Source: an uncultured Eubacteriales bacterium
GTDB taxonomy: Bacteria > Bacillota > Clostridia > Oscillospirales > CAG-272
DNA length: 64,000 nucleotides
Direction of reading: 5' to 3'
Assembly (NCBI GenBank): GCA_905210485.1
Contig: CAJLXA010000002.1
Span: 9,173-73,172, forward strand
Shown: one piece after another, positions 7,926-18,177 of the stretch
Position numbering within the stretch: position 1 is the stretch's first letter
How the letters are laid out: every line of letters starts with the position of its first letter
Position numbers and translations under genes: made by a program
The notes under the pieces: model-generated
What the model saw: the letters and a program-made list of their open reading frames with translations, nothing else
The model's database searches: none
What the model was told of the DNA's origin: nothing

Positions 7926-8327
7926 TCAAACGCGACGACGTTTCGGGGGACGGCAGCCGTTGTGAGGAATAGGCGTTACGTCACGAATGAGCGTAATGTC
8001 CAGTCCTGCGGTCTGCAGTGCGCGAATTGCGGATTCGCGACCCGATCCGGGGCCTCTGACATAAACTTCAACCGTCTTCATACCGTGATCCATAGCAAGC
8101 TTTGCAGCCTGTTCAGCGGCGGTCTGAGCGGCGAAAGGAGTTGATTTCTTTGAACCTTTGAAACCGAGTTCACCGGCGGATGCCCAGGAAATAACATTTC
8201 CCTGTACATCGGTAATGGTAACGATCGTGTTGTTAAAAGTGGAACGGATATGCGCAGTACCTTTTTCGATATTCTTGCGCTCACGACGCTTTTTAACAAC
8301 TTTTTTAGTTGCAGCGGTAGTAGCCAT
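7926..8327 (-). CDS. rpsK: Ribosomal protein S11
   Basis: 133 residues of the small-subunit platform protein. The conserved T-F-N-N-T-I-V-T-I block begins near residue 30, and the C-terminus [12 protein letters not shown] is intact. It follows rpsM after 13 nt with a good GGAGTGAG ribosome binding site. Confidence 0.97.
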   Translation of the reverse strand: MATTAATKKVVKKRRERKNIEKGTAHIRSTFNNTIVTITDVQGNVISWASAGELGFKGSKKSTPFAAQTAAEQAAKLAMDHGMKTVEVYVRGPGSGRESAIRALQTAGLDITLIRDVTPIPHNGCRPPKRRRV

Positions 8328-8340
8328 CTGTTCTCACTCC

Positions 8341-8709
8341 TTATTTCTTCTTGTTGGCAATGGTCTTGACCGGGCCTTTTCTGGTTCTGGCATTGGTCTT
8401 TGTTCTCTGACCGCGAACCGGGAGACCCTTTCTGTGACGGATGCCGCGATAGCAGTTGATTTCGACCATGCTCTTGATGTTCATGGAAACTTCACGGCGG
8501 AGATCGCCTTCCACATGGTACGAGGTTTCGATTTCGTCACGGAGTTTGGCGATTTCGGCTTCCGTAAGATCCTTGGCACGGGTGTCGGGATTGACACCGG
8601 TCTTGGCAAGAATATCGCGGGCGCTCTTGACGCCGATACCGTAGATATAAGTGAGCGCATATTCAACGCGCTTTTCGTTAGGAATATCAACACCAGCTAT
8701 ACGAGCCAT
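8341..8709 (-). CDS. rpsM: Ribosomal protein S13
   Basis: 122 residues. The N-terminal A-R-I-A-G-V-D-I-P and C-terminal [14 protein letters not shown] motifs identify S13, which contacts the P-site tRNA and the large subunit (bridges B1a/B1b) from the head of 30S. Confidence 0.97.
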   Translation of the reverse strand: MARIAGVDIPNEKRVEYALTYIYGIGVKSARDILAKTGVNPDTRAKDLTEAEIAKLRDEIETSYHVEGDLRREVSMNIKSMVEINCYRGIRHRKGLPVRGQRTKTNARTRKGPVKTIANKKK

Positions 8710-8753
8710 TTTCGATATTTCACTCCTTCTTCAATTCTTAAAGTCCGGCGATC

Positions 8754-8867
8754 TCAGCCCTGCTTCTGCTTATGCTTCGGGTTTTCGCAGATCACCATGA
8801 CCTTACCTTTTCTTTTAATGATTTTGCATTTATCGCAAATCTTTTTAACGGAAGGTTTAACTTTCAC
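8754..8867 (-). CDS. rpmJ: Ribosomal protein L36 (zinc type)
   Basis: 37 residues beginning M-K-V-K-P-S-V-K and starting at GTG (8865-8867); the stop is TGA at 8754-8756. Zinc ligands C-x2-C, then C and H (C-E-N-P-K-H) are all present, so this is the C+ form. Translated by hand from the sequence; it sits between infA and rpsM as in most Firmicutes. Confidence 0.95.
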   Translation of the reverse strand: MKVKPSVKKICDKCKIIKRKGKVMVICENPKHKQKQG

Positions 8868-8897
8868 GGTTTTATACCTTTCCTTTCAGAGATTATT

Positions 8898-9119
8898 TTA
8901 CTTTTTTCTCCAGGTGATGCGACCTTTTGTCAGGTCGTAAACCGATACCTCAACGGTCACGGTATCGCCCGGAAGAATCTTGATATAGTTCATGCGAAGC
9001 TTACCGGATATATGAGCGGTCACAACATGACCGTTCGGTAGCTTGACTTTGAATACAGCGTTCGGAAGGGCTTCCAGAACAACGCCGTCTTCAAATTCCA
9101 TCACATCGTCCTTTGGCAC
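8898..9119 (-). CDS. infA: Translation initiation factor IF-1
   Basis: 73 residues, a single S1-like OB fold that blocks the A site during initiation. It starts at GTG with GGAGG 8 nt upstream. The core L-P-N-x-x-F and the H-I-S-G-K-L-R-M motif are conserved. The common N-terminal A-K-D/E-D is preserved as P-K-D-D. Confidence 0.96.
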   Translation of the reverse strand: MPKDDVMEFEDGVVLEALPNAVFKVKLPNGHVVTAHISGKLRMNYIKILPGDTVTVEVSVYDLTKGRITWRKK

Positions 9120-9139
9120 GATAAATCCTCCTTAGAAAC

Positions 9140-9892
9140 TTAGTTCGCAACGGTCAGAATGACCGGTCCGTCTTCCGTAATCGCCACGGTATTTTCATAA
9201 TGCGCGGAGAGTTTACGGTCTGCGGTGACAACGGTCCAACCGTCCCGAAGTTCGCACACGTTTGCAGTGCCGACGTTCACCATGGGTTCAATGGCGATCG
9301 TCATGCCGGAATACAGTCTTGCGCCGCGTCCCGCCGTGCCGAAATTCGGTACTTCGGGATCTTCATGCAGTTCATGTCCGACCCCGTGCCCGATGTACTT
9401 ACGCACAACGGAGAAGCCGTTTTCCACTACATATTTTTCGATAGCACTGCCGATGTCGCCGATTCGGTTGCCTGCTTTGGCGAAAACGACTCCGTGTTCG
9501 AAACTTTCCCGAGTGACGCGGATAAGTTTCAGAGCCTCTTCGCTCACGTGACCGACCGCATAGGTTCTTGCGGAGTCACCGTGATAGCCGCGATAGCAAG
9601 CGCCGACGTCGACCTTGACAATGTCGCCGTCCCGGATCACCACATGGTGACTGGGAATGCCGTGAATGACCTGCTCGTTAAGACTGATACAAGCGCTTCC
9701 GGGGAATCCCCCGTAGCCGAGGAAAGAGGGGCGGGCGCCGGATTTCACAATGAAATCGTGGATCTTATCGTCCAGTTCCTTTGTCGTCATACCGGGACGC
9801 AGGCATTGCTCCGCATAGAGCAACGCCTCCGCCGTAATACGACCCGCGTCTTTCATCAAACGCAACTGTTCTGCTGTTTTGATCGGAATCAT
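9140..9892 (-). CDS. map: Methionine aminopeptidase, type I
   Basis: 250 residues; removes the initiator Met from nascent proteins. Metal ligands are in V-D-V-G (Asp), G-D-S-A-R-T (Asp), G-H-G-V-G-H-E (His), I-E-P (Glu) and the late E-N-T (Glu). The N-terminal zinc-finger extension found in some homologues is absent. Its start lies 6 nt after the adk stop and its ribosome binding site (GGAG) is inside the end of adk. Confidence 0.96.
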   Translation of the reverse strand: MIPIKTAEQLRLMKDAGRITAEALLYAEQCLRPGMTTKELDDKIHDFIVKSGARPSFLGYGGFPGSACISLNEQVIHGIPSHHVVIRDGDIVKVDVGACYRGYHGDSARTYAVGHVSEEALKLIRVTRESFEHGVVFAKAGNRIGDIGSAIEKYVVENGFSVVRKYIGHGVGHELHEDPEVPNFGTAGRGARLYSGMTIAIEPMVNVGTANVCELRDGWTVVTADRKLSAHYENTVAITEDGPVILTVAN

Positions 9893-9898
9893 AAATGT

Positions 9899-10528
9899 TT
9901 ATACTCCGAGTGCCGCAAAAGTGCGTGCCGTTGTTTCTTCAAGAAGTTCTGCGCCTTTGACCACTTTGAGAATTCCCTTCTTCTGATAGAAATCTTTCAA
10001 AGGTTCGGTCACATCGTGGTACACTTTCAGACGTTCCAGTACAACTTCGGGAGCGTCGTCTTTGCGAATCGTGAGTTCTGCACCGCACTTATCGCAATGA
10101 ACATTGTCTGCCGAGGGATTGTACTGTGTGTGATAGGTAGCGCCGCATCCGCATACGCGGCGGCCGCTCATGCGCTTTACGATGTCTTCATCGGCAACAT
10201 AAAGTTCAAGAACGACGTCAATGCCGACGCCCATTTTGTCCAGTGCCTCAGCCTGAGGCACCGTACGGGGGAATCCGTCAAGGATAAAACCGTTTTTACA
10301 GTCGGGGTTTTCAAGACGTTCTTTGATGATGCCGATAACGACTTCATCGGGAACGAGCTTGCCGTTTTCCGTATACTGCTTGGCGGCGAGACCCATAGCG
10401 GTTCCCGTTTTTATAGCCTCGCGGATAATGGCGCCGGTGGAGATTGTCGGGATCGAAAGACGTTCCGACAGAAGTTCCGCCTGCGTGCCTTTGCCCGCGC
10501 CGGGGGCTCCTAAAAAGATAATTCTCAT
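9899..10528 (-). CDS. adk: Adenylate kinase, zinc-binding LID form
   Basis: 209 residues converting ATP plus AMP to two ADP. The P-loop is G-A-P-G-A-G-K-G near residue 7. The LID domain carries C-G-C-G and C-D-K-C (roughly residues 129-154), which fits a four-Cys structural zinc site, typical of Gram-positive enzymes. Confidence 0.96.
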   Translation of the reverse strand: MRIIFLGAPGAGKGTQAELLSERLSIPTISTGAIIREAIKTGTAMGLAAKQYTENGKLVPDEVVIGIIKERLENPDCKNGFILDGFPRTVPQAEALDKMGVGIDVVLELYVADEDIVKRMSGRRVCGCGATYHTQYNPSADNVHCDKCGAELTIRKDDAPEVVLERLKVYHDVTEPLKDFYQKKGILKVVKGAELLEETTARTFAALGV

Positions 10529-10543
10529 ACTTTTCCTCCGATT

Positions 10544-11962
10544 TTAATCCAGGAAGCCTTTGTAACTACGCATGGACAGCTGAGATTCCAGTTCCCGCGC
10601 GGTTTCCTCAATAACACCGACAACAATCAGAATCGACGTACCGCCGAAAGTGAACGCGGAAGTGAAATAGGAAAGATACGCCGCATAGCCCGTGCCGGAC
10701 ACAATGACCGACACACCGGGAACAAACAAAGCCGCCTTAACGATGATCGGAAGCAGCGCCACGATACCGAGGAAGATTGCGCCGGCAAGCGTAATACGGG
10801 AGACAATGCGCGAAATGAATTCCGCTGTAGGTCTGCCCTGACGGATACCGGGGATCATACCGCCGTTCTTTTTAAGGTTATTGGAAATCTCAATCGGATT
10901 GAACGAGATCTGAATATAGAAATACGAAAATGCAATAATCAGAACAAAGAGCGACACCGCGTAGAACCAGTTGTTGGTATCGCAAAAATCATAGAGACGG
11001 TTCCAGAACGAAGGGTTCTTCACTGCGGAAGCACTCTTGACGTTGAAGAACATCATGATCGTTGCGGGAAGCGTGCAAATGGAACTTGCGAAGATAATCG
11101 GCATAACGCCGCTCATGTTCAGCTTGATCGGCAGATTGGAGTTCTGTCCGCCATACATCTTGCGTCCGACGGTACGTTTGGCGTACTGAATCGGAATACG
11201 GCGTTCGGAGCCGGTCACAAAGATGATGAAGACGGTCAGTGCAATAAGACCGATGACAATCACGGCCGTCAGTACAGACGCCCAGACGATCGCCGATACC
11301 TTTCCCGTGGTCTTCGACGCGCCGGTCTGGAAAAGCAGAACCAGTTTATATACGACCGTAGGAAGTGTGGAAATGATGTTGGCGAAAAGGATCAAAGAAA
11401 TGCCGTTTCCGAGGCCGTTTTCATTGATCTTTTCGGCAAGCCACATCACCAGCGCGGCACCGGCACAGAAGCAAAGAATAATGACAATCGCATAGAACCA
11501 TGCAAGATTGCCGCTGCTTGCTTCACTCTTGAGACAACCGTAGTTTCTCAGGATAAAATAATAACCGAGAGCTGTAACGACAGCGATGATAACGGTGATA
11601 AAACGCGTGAGAGCATTCAGGAATTTCTTGCCCTCTTCGCCCTCTTTCGATTTGCGTTCCAGCGGTTTAATCGCCACGCAAAGAAGCTGAACGATAATGG
11701 ACGCGTTGATATAAGGCGACACGCCGAGGGCGAACAGGGTACCCTGTGCCAAAGCGCCGCCGGAAAGCAGGTCGAGATAGGAGAAGATACCCGTTATCGA
11801 CGTAACGAAGGATTCCCCTCCGGTGCCAACCAGTTTATTATGGTCGATAAAAGGAACGGGAATGACCGTACCGATACGGTACAGGAGCAGGATAAAAAGC
11901 ACAAACAGAATCTTTTTTCTGATATCGGGCGTTTTCCATGCGTTTTTTAAAGTCTGAAGCAT
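10544..11962 (-). CDS. secY: Protein translocase subunit SecY
   Basis: 472 residues with ten predicted membrane segments, the channel of the Sec translocon. The N-terminal K-K-I-L-F-V-L-F and the plug/TM2 region G-G-A-L-A-Q-G-T-L-F-A-L-G are conserved. It is about 35-40 residues longer than typical SecY because two external loops (around residues 145-155 and 305-330) are expanded. It begins directly after the rplO stop. Confidence 0.96.
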   Translation of the reverse strand: MLQTLKNAWKTPDIRKKILFVLFILLLYRIGTVIPVPFIDHNKLVGTGGESFVTSITGIFSYLDLLSGGALAQGTLFALGVSPYINASIIVQLLCVAIKPLERKSKEGEEGKKFLNALTRFITVIIAVVTALGYYFILRNYGCLKSEASSGNLAWFYAIVIILCFCAGAALVMWLAEKINENGLGNGISLILFANIISTLPTVVYKLVLLFQTGASKTTGKVSAIVWASVLTAVIVIGLIALTVFIIFVTGSERRIPIQYAKRTVGRKMYGGQNSNLPIKLNMSGVMPIIFASSICTLPATIMMFFNVKSASAVKNPSFWNRLYDFCDTNNWFYAVSLFVLIIAFSYFYIQISFNPIEISNNLKKNGGMIPGIRQGRPTAEFISRIVSRITLAGAIFLGIVALLPIIVKAALFVPGVSVIVSGTGYAAYLSYFTSAFTFGGTSILIVVGVIEETARELESQLSMRSYKGFLD

Positions 11963-12403
11963 TTAGATTACCTCAGTCTTTCCACCTGCTGCTTCAATCT
12001 TTCCTTTCGCTGTTTCCGAAAAGACTTTCGCTTTCACGGTAAGATTTTTCTGCAGTTCACCTTTGCCGAGAATTTTTACGCCGTCACATACCTTGCTGAC
12101 AACGCCGGCTGCGAGGAGTGCGTCTGCGTCAACGACTGCGCCGTCGTCGAAACGATTGAGAGACTCAACATTAACAACAACATACTGCTTTGCAAACTTA
12201 TTGTGGAAGCCTCTCTTCGGAAGTCTTCTGTAAAGCGGGAGCTGACCGCCTTCAAATCCGGGTTTTACACCGCCGCCGGAGCGGGCGTTCTGACCCTTGT
12301 GGCCTTTGCCGGCCGTTTTGCCATTGCCGGAACCTGTGCCTCTGCCCTTGCGGAAGTTTTCCTTAACGGAGCCTTCTGCGGGAGAAAGTTCATGGAGCTT
12401 CAT
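11963..12403 (-). CDS. rplO: Ribosomal protein L15
   Basis: 146 residues. The ATG at 12401-12403 has AAAGGAGG 8 nt upstream; the longer frame begins in the ribosome binding site and is rejected. The Gly/Arg-rich N-terminal extension ([17 protein letters not shown]) that threads into 23S rRNA is intact. Confidence 0.96.
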   Translation of the reverse strand: MKLHELSPAEGSVKENFRKGRGTGSGNGKTAGKGHKGQNARSGGGVKPGFEGGQLPLYRRLPKRGFHNKFAKQYVVVNVESLNRFDDGAVVDADALLAAGVVSKVCDGVKILGKGELQKNLTVKAKVFSETAKGKIEAAGGKTEVI

Positions 12404-12428
12404 AATATATCCTCCTTTCAAATTCCGA

Positions 12429-12608
12429 TTAAACGGTTTCCGTCTTGACGAGGTGACGAAGAACGTTCACCTTGCCGAGAACGGCATCGTTCTTCGCACC
12501 GACGAACGTGTCGCCGATTTTGCGAAGACCGAGAGACTGCGCGGTAGCTTTCTGTGCGGGGTTCGTGCCGATAAGGCTCTTTACGAGGGTGATCTTGATC
12601 TGTTCCAT
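12429..12608 (-). CDS. rpmD: Ribosomal protein L30
   Basis: 59 residues, translated by hand from ATG 12606-12608 to TAA 12429-12431. The start [11 protein letters not shown] and the core L-G-L-R-K-I are characteristic of bacterial L30. It sits between rpsE and rplO as expected. Confidence 0.94.
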   Translation of the reverse strand: MEQIKITLVKSLIGTNPAQKATAQSLGLRKIGDTFVGAKNDAVLGKVNVLRHLVKTETV

Positions 12609-12620
12609 TGTGACCCCTCC

Positions 12621-13124
12621 TTAACCCTTGACCTGCTCGGTGGAAATGCCGCGGGTAGCCGCCACTTCTTCCACGGTGCGGAGTTCTTTCAGACCCTCGA
12701 AAGTCGCTTTAACGACGTTCGTCGGGTTGTTGGAACGCAGGCACTTTGCACGGATATTTTTGATGCCGGCGAGTTCGAGAACGTCACGAACTGCGCCGCC
12801 GGCGATGATACCGGTACCGGGAGCGGCAGGTTTCAGAAGAACCTTGCCGGCACCGTATACACCGATAATTTCATGGGGGATGGTCGAACCGTTGAGGGAA
12901 ACCTCAATCATGTTCTTCTTTGCGTCTTCGGTTCCCTTACGGATCGCATCGGGAACTTCGGCTGCTTTACCGAGACCGAAACCGACGTGGCCGTTACCGT
13001 CGCCGACAATCATGATCGCTGCGAAACGGGCAATGCGGCCGCCTTTTACGGTTTTGGAAACACGGTTCAGTACAACGAGCTTTTCCTGAAGGTCAAGCTC
13101 TGCTGCATTAATTCTTTTTGCCAT
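12621..13124 (-). CDS. rpsE: Ribosomal protein S5
   Basis: 167 residues with the double-stranded-RNA-binding N-domain (about 15-75, including [10 protein letters not shown]) and the C-domain. ATG 13122-13124 is chosen over the upstream frame because AAGGAG is correctly spaced. S5 lies near the mRNA entry channel and affects decoding fidelity. Confidence 0.96.
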   Translation of the reverse strand: MAKRINAAELDLQEKLVVLNRVSKTVKGGRIARFAAIMIVGDGNGHVGFGLGKAAEVPDAIRKGTEDAKKNMIEVSLNGSTIPHEIIGVYGAGKVLLKPAAPGTGIIAGGAVRDVLELAGIKNIRAKCLRSNNPTNVVKATFEGLKELRTVEEVAATRGISTEQVKG

Positions 13125-13182
13125 GTTTTTACTCCTTAATGTTTTCAAAAAATCTTTTTGAAACTGTGTACAAACCGAAGAA

Positions 13183-13542
13183 TCAGAACTTCAGGCCACC
13201 CTCACGGGCGCCTTCAGCCAGCTCCGATACACGTCCGTGGTAGATATAACCGCCACGGTCAAATACAACAGCCGAAATACCTTTTTCAAGAGCGCGCTCC
13301 GCAATGGCCTTGCCGACCTTGCGGGCTGCTTCTTTGTTAGAACCGATTCCCTCAAAATTCTTTTCAAGGGAGGACGCGGAAACGAGCGTCACACCGGCGA
13401 CATCGTCGATGATCTGCGCGCTGATATTTGCGTTAGAGCGATAAACAGCGAGACGGGGTTTTTCGGCAGTGCCGGAAACCTTGCTTCTGACGCGAACATG
13501 TCTCTTAAGACGCTGTTTGTTGCTATCAATCTTCTTTACCAT
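13183..13542 (-). CDS. rplR: Ribosomal protein L18
   Basis: 119 residues. The basic N-terminus with R-x-x-R-H-x-R-V-R-x-K and the C-terminal F-D-R-G-G-Y-x-Y-H-G-R-V motif are diagnostic. L18 binds 5S rRNA and helps place it on the central protuberance. Confidence 0.96.
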   Translation of the reverse strand: MVKKIDSNKQRLKRHVRVRSKVSGTAEKPRLAVYRSNANISAQIIDDVAGVTLVSASSLEKNFEGIGSNKEAARKVGKAIAERALEKGISAVVFDRGGYIYHGRVSELAEGAREGGLKF

Positions 13543-13560
13543 TTCGATTCCACTCCTTTA

Positions 13561-14100
13561 TTATTTACCGGTCTTTCCGGCCTTGCGGCGGATGTGTTCA
13601 CCGGCATACTTGATACCCTTGCCGAGGTACGGTTCGGGCGGTCTCTTCTCGCGGATCTGCGCGGCGATCTGGCCGACAGCCTGCTTATCAATACCTTTAA
13701 CGATAATGGTCGTGTTATCGGGAAGGTCATAGGAAATTCCGTTACCTTCTTCAAAGAAGACCTGGTGGGAATAACCGAGATTCAGAACAAGTTTCTTGCC
13801 CTGTTTTTCGGCGCGGTAGCCGACGCCGTTGATCTCAAGTCTCTTTTCATAGCCTTTGGTAACGCCCTCCACCATGTTGTGGATCAGCGTTCTGGTAAGA
13901 CCGTGAATAGAGCGGTTTTCCTTTTCGTCATCGGGACGGGAAACGATGACCGTTCCGTCCTTGACTTCGATTTTCATGTTTTCGTTCAGCTTCTGCGTAA
14001 GTTCGCCTTTCGGACCCTTTACCGTAACGAGGTTATCGGCACCTACCGTAACGGTAACGCCTGCGGGAACCGCAATGGGAGCTCTTCCGATTCTGGACAT
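13561..14100 (-). CDS. rplF: Ribosomal protein L6
   Basis: 179 residues made of two related alpha/beta domains. The start M-S-R-I-G-R-x-P-I and the C-terminal block [13 protein letters not shown] identify L6, which binds near the sarcin-ricin loop. Confidence 0.96.
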   Translation of the reverse strand: MSRIGRAPIAVPAGVTVTVGADNLVTVKGPKGELTQKLNENMKIEVKDGTVIVSRPDDEKENRSIHGLTRTLIHNMVEGVTKGYEKRLEINGVGYRAEKQGKKLVLNLGYSHQVFFEEGNGISYDLPDNTTIIVKGIDKQAVGQIAAQIREKRPPEPYLGKGIKYAGEHIRRKAGKTGK

Positions 14101-14115
14101 TCTTCTTTACCTCCC

Positions 14116-14514
14116 TTACCAAACGAATGCAAGCACTTCGCCGCCAACGTTTGCCTTGCGGGCAGCCTTGTCGGTCATAATGCCTTTAGAAGTGGAAATG
14201 ATGGCGATGCCAAGACCGTTCATAACACGGGGCATATCTTCACAGTTCGAGTAAATACGAAGACCGGGCTTCGACACTCTGCGGAGGCCGTGAATGACCT
14301 TCTGCTTACCGGGGAGATATTTCAGGGTGATACGAATGATACCCTGTTTGCCGTCTTCAACGACCTGGTAACCTTTGATGAAGCCTTCGGCGACGAGAAT
14401 GTCGGCGATAGCTTTCTTCATATTGGACGCGGGAACATCAACAGTTTCATGCTTCGCATTGCTGGCGTTTCTGATTCTGGTGAGCATGTCTGCAATGACA
14501 TCTGACATTTGCAT
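14116..14514 (-). CDS. rpsH: Ribosomal protein S8
   Basis: 132 residues. [13 protein letters not shown] at the N-terminus and the C-terminal S-T-S-K-G-I-M-T motif are conserved. S8 binds helix 21 of 16S rRNA and, in Escherichia coli, represses the spc operon. The unusually long gap just upstream of this gene may be relevant to such control. Confidence 0.96.
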   Translation of the reverse strand: MQMSDVIADMLTRIRNASNAKHETVDVPASNMKKAIADILVAEGFIKGYQVVEDGKQGIIRITLKYLPGKQKVIHGLRRVSKPGLRIYSNCEDMPRVMNGLGIAIISTSKGIMTDKAARKANVGGEVLAFVW

Positions 14515-14631
14515 TTTAATTATCCTCCTTAATGCAAGTTCTTGCTTGCTGCCACTTCTGCGTGGCGGCTGACCGGTGGTAAAGCCATATGCTTCCTGCC
14601 GGTAGATTAGAGAATTTTTCCCGGATTCAAA
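14515..14631 (-). promoter_or_regulatory. Structured gap between rpsN and rpsH
   Basis: 117 nt without a gene inside a tightly packed operon. Hairpins GCAAG/CTTGC (14534-14538 with 14541-14545) and GCCAC/GTGGC (14551-14555 with 14562-14566) lie just upstream of the rpsH ribosome binding site. No T run and no promoter are evident. A translational control site is an inference. Confidence 0.4.
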
Positions 14632-14817
14632 TTACCAGGAAGCTTTTTTCACACCCGGAATCTCGCCCTTGTATGCGAGTTCACGGAAGCAGATACGGCA
14701 GATGCCGTATTTGCGGAGGTACGCATGAGGTCTGCCGCAGATCTTGCATCTGTTGTACGCACGGGTAGAGAACTTCGGCTCTGCCTTCTGCTTATTGACC
14801 ATAGACTTTTTAGCCAT
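14632..14817 (-). CDS. rpsN: Ribosomal protein S14, zinc type
   Basis: 61 residues, the short zinc-binding form (also named rpsZ) with C-K-I-C-G-R-P-H near residue 24 and C-R-I-C-F-R near residue 40. The C-terminus G-V-x-K-A-S-W is conserved. It is encoded between rplE and rpsH. Confidence 0.97.
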   Translation of the reverse strand: MAKKSMVNKQKAEPKFSTRAYNRCKICGRPHAYLRKYGICRICFRELAYKGEIPGVKKASW

Positions 14818-14832
14818 GTTACGTTTCCTCCC

Positions 14833-15372
14833 TTATTTCGCAAACGGAGCGCCCATCAGCGTGAGCAACTCTTTTGCTTCTTCATCGGTTTGTGCGGTGG
14901 TTACGAAAACGATATCCATACCGCGGATCTTATCCACTTTATCATACTCGATTTCGGGGAAGATCAACTGTTCCTTAAGGCCAAGGGCATAGTTGCCGCG
15001 GCCGTCGAACGCGTTGGGGTTGATACCCTTGAAGTCACGAACGCGGGGCAGAGCGAAGGTGAACAGTCTGTCGACAAATTCATACATCTTTTCGCCGCGC
15101 AGAGTAACTTTAACGCCGATCTTCACGCCTTCACGGAGTTTGAAGTTAGCCACCGACTTCTTTGCATAAGTCGGAACGGCTTTCTGACCGGAAATGAGCG
15201 TGATTTCGTCCACGATGGTGTCGATAACCTTGGCGTTGTCTTTCGCATCGCCGGCGCCGACATTGATAACGACCTTATCCAGTTTCGGAATCTGCATCGT
15301 GCTCTTGTAACCGAATTTCTTAAAGAGTGCGGGAGCAATCTCTTTTTTATACATTTCACTGAATCTCGACAT
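14833..15372 (-). CDS. rplE: Ribosomal protein L5
   Basis: 179 residues. The motifs V-I-N-V-G-x-G near residue 35 and L-P-R-V-R-D-F-K-G near residue 110 identify L5, which binds 5S rRNA and contacts S13 across the subunit interface. Confidence 0.96.
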   Translation of the reverse strand: MSRFSEMYKKEIAPALFKKFGYKSTMQIPKLDKVVINVGAGDAKDNAKVIDTIVDEITLISGQKAVPTYAKKSVANFKLREGVKIGVKVTLRGEKMYEFVDRLFTFALPRVRDFKGINPNAFDGRGNYALGLKEQLIFPEIEYDKVDKIRGMDIVFVTTAQTDEEAKELLTLMGAPFAK

Positions 15373-15385
15373 TGCTTCTTCCTCC

Positions 15386-15718
15386 TTAAATCTCCGCGCC
15401 GCACTTAGCGCAAACGCGAACTTTTACCGTTTTTCCGTTCTTATCGGTCACAACCTTGACCTTGGTACGGCGGCCGGCGTTGCAAGCGGAGCAGAACAGC
15501 TGAACCTTGGACGCATAAAGCGCGCCTTCGGTCTTCACGATCTGGCTTACTTCGCCCTGACGGCGAGCCTTCTGATGTTTGGAGACGATATTGGCGCCCT
15601 CAACCATTACTTTGCCTTCGGCGGGGGATACGGCAAGAACCTTGCCTTTAACACCCTTGCTTTCGCCGGAGATAACGACGACAACGTCGTCTTTCTTAAT
15701 ATGAAGTTTTTTCATCAT
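15386..15718 (-). CDS. rplX: Ribosomal protein L24
   Basis: 110 residues with a KOW motif ([15 protein letters not shown]) near the start and a C-terminal part containing two C-x-x-C/C-A-K-C pairs. Two adjacent ATGs exist (15718 and 15715); both are compatible with the upstream GGAGG, the first having 6-nt spacing. L24 is an assembly initiator at the polypeptide exit tunnel. Confidence 0.95.
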   Translation of the reverse strand: MMKKLHIKKDDVVVVISGESKGVKGKVLAVSPAEGKVMVEGANIVSKHQKARRQGEVSQIVKTEGALYASKVQLFCSACNAGRRTKVKVVTDKNGKTVKVRVCAKCGAEI

Positions 15719-15730
15719 TCATTACCTCCG

Positions 15731-16099
15731 TTAAAGAACTTCGGGAGCAAGCGAAAGAATCTTGGTAAAGTCCTTGTCGCGGAGCTCACGAGCCACAGGC
15801 CCAAAGATACGGGTACCTTTCGGGGTGTTGTCGTCTTTGATAATAACGGCTGCATTTTCATCAAACTTGATGTAGGAGCCGTCTGCACGGCGAAGACCGA
15901 ACACGCTTCTTACGATAACGGCCTTCACAACGTCACCTTTCTTAACTACGCCGCCGGTGGCTGCTTTTTTCACGCAGGCAACGACAACGTCGCCGATGTT
16001 GGCGTATCGACGGCCGGAGCCACCGAGAACGCGGATACACATCAGCTCTTTTGCGCCGGTATTGTCGGCGACTTTCATTAAAGTCTGCTGCTGAATCAC
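15731..16099 (-). CDS. rplN: Ribosomal protein L14
   Basis: 122 residues starting at GTG (16097-16099) after GGAGGAAATC. The N-terminus M-I-Q-x-x-T, then V-A-D-N-T-G-A, is typical. L14 lies at the subunit interface and binds silencing and recycling factors in other bacteria. Confidence 0.96.
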   Translation of the reverse strand: MIQQQTLMKVADNTGAKELMCIRVLGGSGRRYANIGDVVVACVKKAATGGVVKKGDVVKAVIVRSVFGLRRADGSYIKFDENAAVIIKDDNTPKGTRIFGPVARELRDKDFTKILSLAPEVL

Positions 16100-16153
16100 T
16101 TTGATTTCCTCCTGATTTCGGCAAGCGTTTGACCTGCCTACTCGAATTTGTGA

Positions 16154-16411
16154 TTATTTTGCTTTCTCGATGATCTCAACGAGACGCCATCTCTTGGTTT
16201 TGGAGAGCGGGCGGGTTTCCATGACGGAAACCTTGTCGCCGATGCCGCACTCGTTCTTTTCGTCGTGTGCATGAAGTTTCAGAGTATGCTTCATGGTTTT
16301 TCCGTATTTCGGATGACGAACATAGTCTTCGATAGCGACAACAATGGTCTTGTCCATTTTGTTGCTGACTACCTTGCCGACTCTTACTTTTCTGAGGTTT
16401 CTGTTTTCCAT
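16154..16411 (-). CDS. rpsQ: Ribosomal protein S17
   Basis: 85 residues, an OB-fold primary binder of 16S r[14 protein letters not shown] and the later [12 protein letters not shown] are conserved. The 54-nt gap to rplN holds no gene. Confidence 0.96.
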   Translation of the reverse strand: MENRNLRKVRVGKVVSNKMDKTIVVAIEDYVRHPKYGKTMKHTLKLHAHDEKNECGIGDKVSVMETRPLSKTKRWRLVEIIEKAK

Positions 16412-16425
16412 TGCTATTTACCTCC

Positions 16426-16614
16426 TTATGCGTTCTTCTCGCGGAGAACCGTCATTACGCGGGCGATGTCATGCTTAACGTCCGTAATCTTGTGCGGATT
16501 ATCAAGCTGGTTGATCGCATGCTGGAAACGAAGGTTAAAAAGCTCGGTTTTCAGCTCGGACAGCTTCTTTTCGAGCTGTTCGGCAGTCATTTCTCTGAGT
16601 TCTGTTGCTTTCAC
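16426..16614 (-). CDS. rpmC: Ribosomal protein L29
   Basis: 62 residues, two helices, starting at GTG (16612-16614) with GGAGGG upstream. E-L-x-x-x-L-F-N-L-R-F is the conserved core. L29 helps form the docking site of trigger factor and SRP at the exit tunnel. Confidence 0.96.
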   Translation of the reverse strand: MKATELREMTAEQLEKKLSELKTELFNLRFQHAINQLDNPHKITDVKHDIARVMTVLREKNA

Positions 16615-16617
16615 GGC

Positions 16618-17046
16618 TTAACCCTCCACAATTTCCTTGTCTTCGCGGGTAACAAACTTCGTTTTGATCGGGAGTTTGTGGCCTGCAAGACGCATAGCTT
16701 CTTTCGCGATATCTTCGCTTACGCCGTCCATTTCAAAGAGCACACGGCCGGGTTTTACCACGGCTACCCAGTACTCGGGCGAGCCTTTACCGGAACCCAT
16801 TCGCGTATCGGCAGGCTTTTCAGTGATCGGCTTGTCAGGGAAAATTTTGATCCAGACCTGACCGCCACGTTTGATATAACGTGTCATAGCGATACGGGCA
16901 GCCTCAATCTGGTTGCTGGTGATCCAGGCGGGTTCGAGGGCGACGAGACCGTAAAGGCCGTTCGACACCTTGTTGCCGCGCATGGCTTTACCTTTCATTC
17001 TACCGCGCTGAACGCGACGGTATTTTACTCTCTTCGGCATTAACAT
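16618..17046 (-). CDS. rplP: Ribosomal protein L16
   Basis: 142 residues. The first ATG overlaps the rpsC stop as TAATG, which supports coupled translation and the M-L-M-P-K-R-V-K-Y start commonly seen in Clostridia; an ATG two codons later is an alternative. L16 organises the A-site side of the peptidyl-transferase region. Confidence 0.96.
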   Translation of the reverse strand: MLMPKRVKYRRVQRGRMKGKAMRGNKVSNGLYGLVALEPAWITSNQIEAARIAMTRYIKRGGQVWIKIFPDKPITEKPADTRMGSGKGSPEYWVAVVKPGRVLFEMDGVSEDIAKEAMRLAGHKLPIKTKFVTREDKEIVEG

Positions 17047-17813
17047 TATCGGTTGCCCTCCTCTTTCATAGGTCTGCGAGCAGCACCGTCACGGCGGAAA
17101 CCTCTGTTATCGCCGTTGCGACGATTGTTGTCGTTGCGGCGGGGGCGGCGTTCGGTTCTTTCGCGGGGAGCGGCGTTGCCGTTGTCCGCAAGAACTTCGC
17201 CCTTGTAGATCCACACTTTGATACCGATTTTACCGTAAGTGGTATTGGCTTCAAAGAAACCGTAGTCGATGTCGGCACGGAGAGTCTGAAGCGGAATGGT
17301 ACCTTCATGATAGTGTTCGGTGCGTGCGATTTCGGCGCCGCCGAGACGACCGCCGCAGGAAATCTTGATACCCTTTGCGCCGAGACGCATGGTTCTGCCG
17401 ATCGCCTGCTTCATAGCACGACGGAAACCGATTCTTCTTTCAAGCTGAGAGGCAATGCTCTCGGCAACGAGCTGTGCGTTGAGGTCGGGATTCTTGATCT
17501 CGACAACGTTCACGATAACGGGTTTGTTGACCATAGCTTCCAGTTCGACTTTCAGCTTTTCGATGTCCTCGCCCTTTTTACCGATAACCATGCCCGGTTT
17601 AGCGCAGTGAACGAATACGCGAACGCGCGTTCTGTCGCGTTCGATTTCGATTTTAGGAACGCCGGCCGCCTGGAGTTTCTTCTTCAGATATTTTCTGATG
17701 TTGTAATCGGAAACGAGAGTATCGCCGAATTTTTCGTCGCTCTCGAACCATCTGGAGTCCCAGTTTTTAATAACGCCGACGCGCAGGCCGTGGGGATTGA
17801 CTTTCTGTCCCAT
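17046..17813 (-). CDS. rpsC: Ribosomal protein S3 with Arg/Asn-rich tail
   Basis: 255 residues. The KH domain (around residues 60-110, with G-M-V-I-G-K-K-G-E) and the C-domain with the helicase-associated basic residues are intact. About 40 C-terminal residues form an Arg/Asn/Asp-rich low-complexity extension ([11 protein letters not shown] type) absent from the 220-residue Bacillus protein. It is joined to rplV and rplP by TAATG overlaps. Confidence 0.96.
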   Translation of the reverse strand: MGQKVNPHGLRVGVIKNWDSRWFESDEKFGDTLVSDYNIRKYLKKKLQAAGVPKIEIERDRTRVRVFVHCAKPGMVIGKKGEDIEKLKVELEAMVNKPVIVNVVEIKNPDLNAQLVAESIASQLERRIGFRRAMKQAIGRTMRLGAKGIKISCGGRLGGAEIARTEHYHEGTIPLQTLRADIDYGFFEANTTYGKIGIKVWIYKGEVLADNGNAAPRERTERRPRRNDNNRRNGDNRGFRRDGAARRPMKEEGNR

Positions 17814-18163
17814 TATTTAACAGCCTCCTTCGTTTTTTCTTTTACCACCAGCGTAACGTGGCTGGTTCTTTTCAGAATACTGTACGCTCTGCCCTGTGCG
17901 CGCGGCATAACTCTCTTAAGAGTCGGGCCGGGGCATACAAAGCACTCGGAAACGTAAAGATTCGAGGCGTCCATTCTGAAGTTGTTCTCCGCATTGGCAA
18001 CAGCGCTCTTCAGAAGTTTCACAAGGTACTCGGAGGCACTCTTGTTCGTGTTCTTCAGAATCGCCATTGCGGTATCCGTGTCTTTGCCGCGGATAAGGTC
18101 GAGAACGATTTTGACTTTGCGCGGAGAAATTCTTATATATTTAAGATGTGCTTTGGCTTCCAT
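17813..18163 (-). CDS. rplV: Ribosomal protein L22
   Basis: 116 residues. R-I-S-P-R-K-V-K near residue 11 and the loop that lines the exit tunnel ([17 protein letters not shown]) are conserved. The stop overlaps the rpsC start by one base. Confidence 0.96.
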   Translation of the reverse strand: MEAKAHLKYIRISPRKVKIVLDLIRGKDTDTAMAILKNTNKSASEYLVKLLKSAVANAENNFRMDASNLYVSECFVCPGPTLKRVMPRAQGRAYSILKRTSHVTLVVKEKTKEAVK

Positions 18164-18177
18164 TGAATCTCTCCTCC

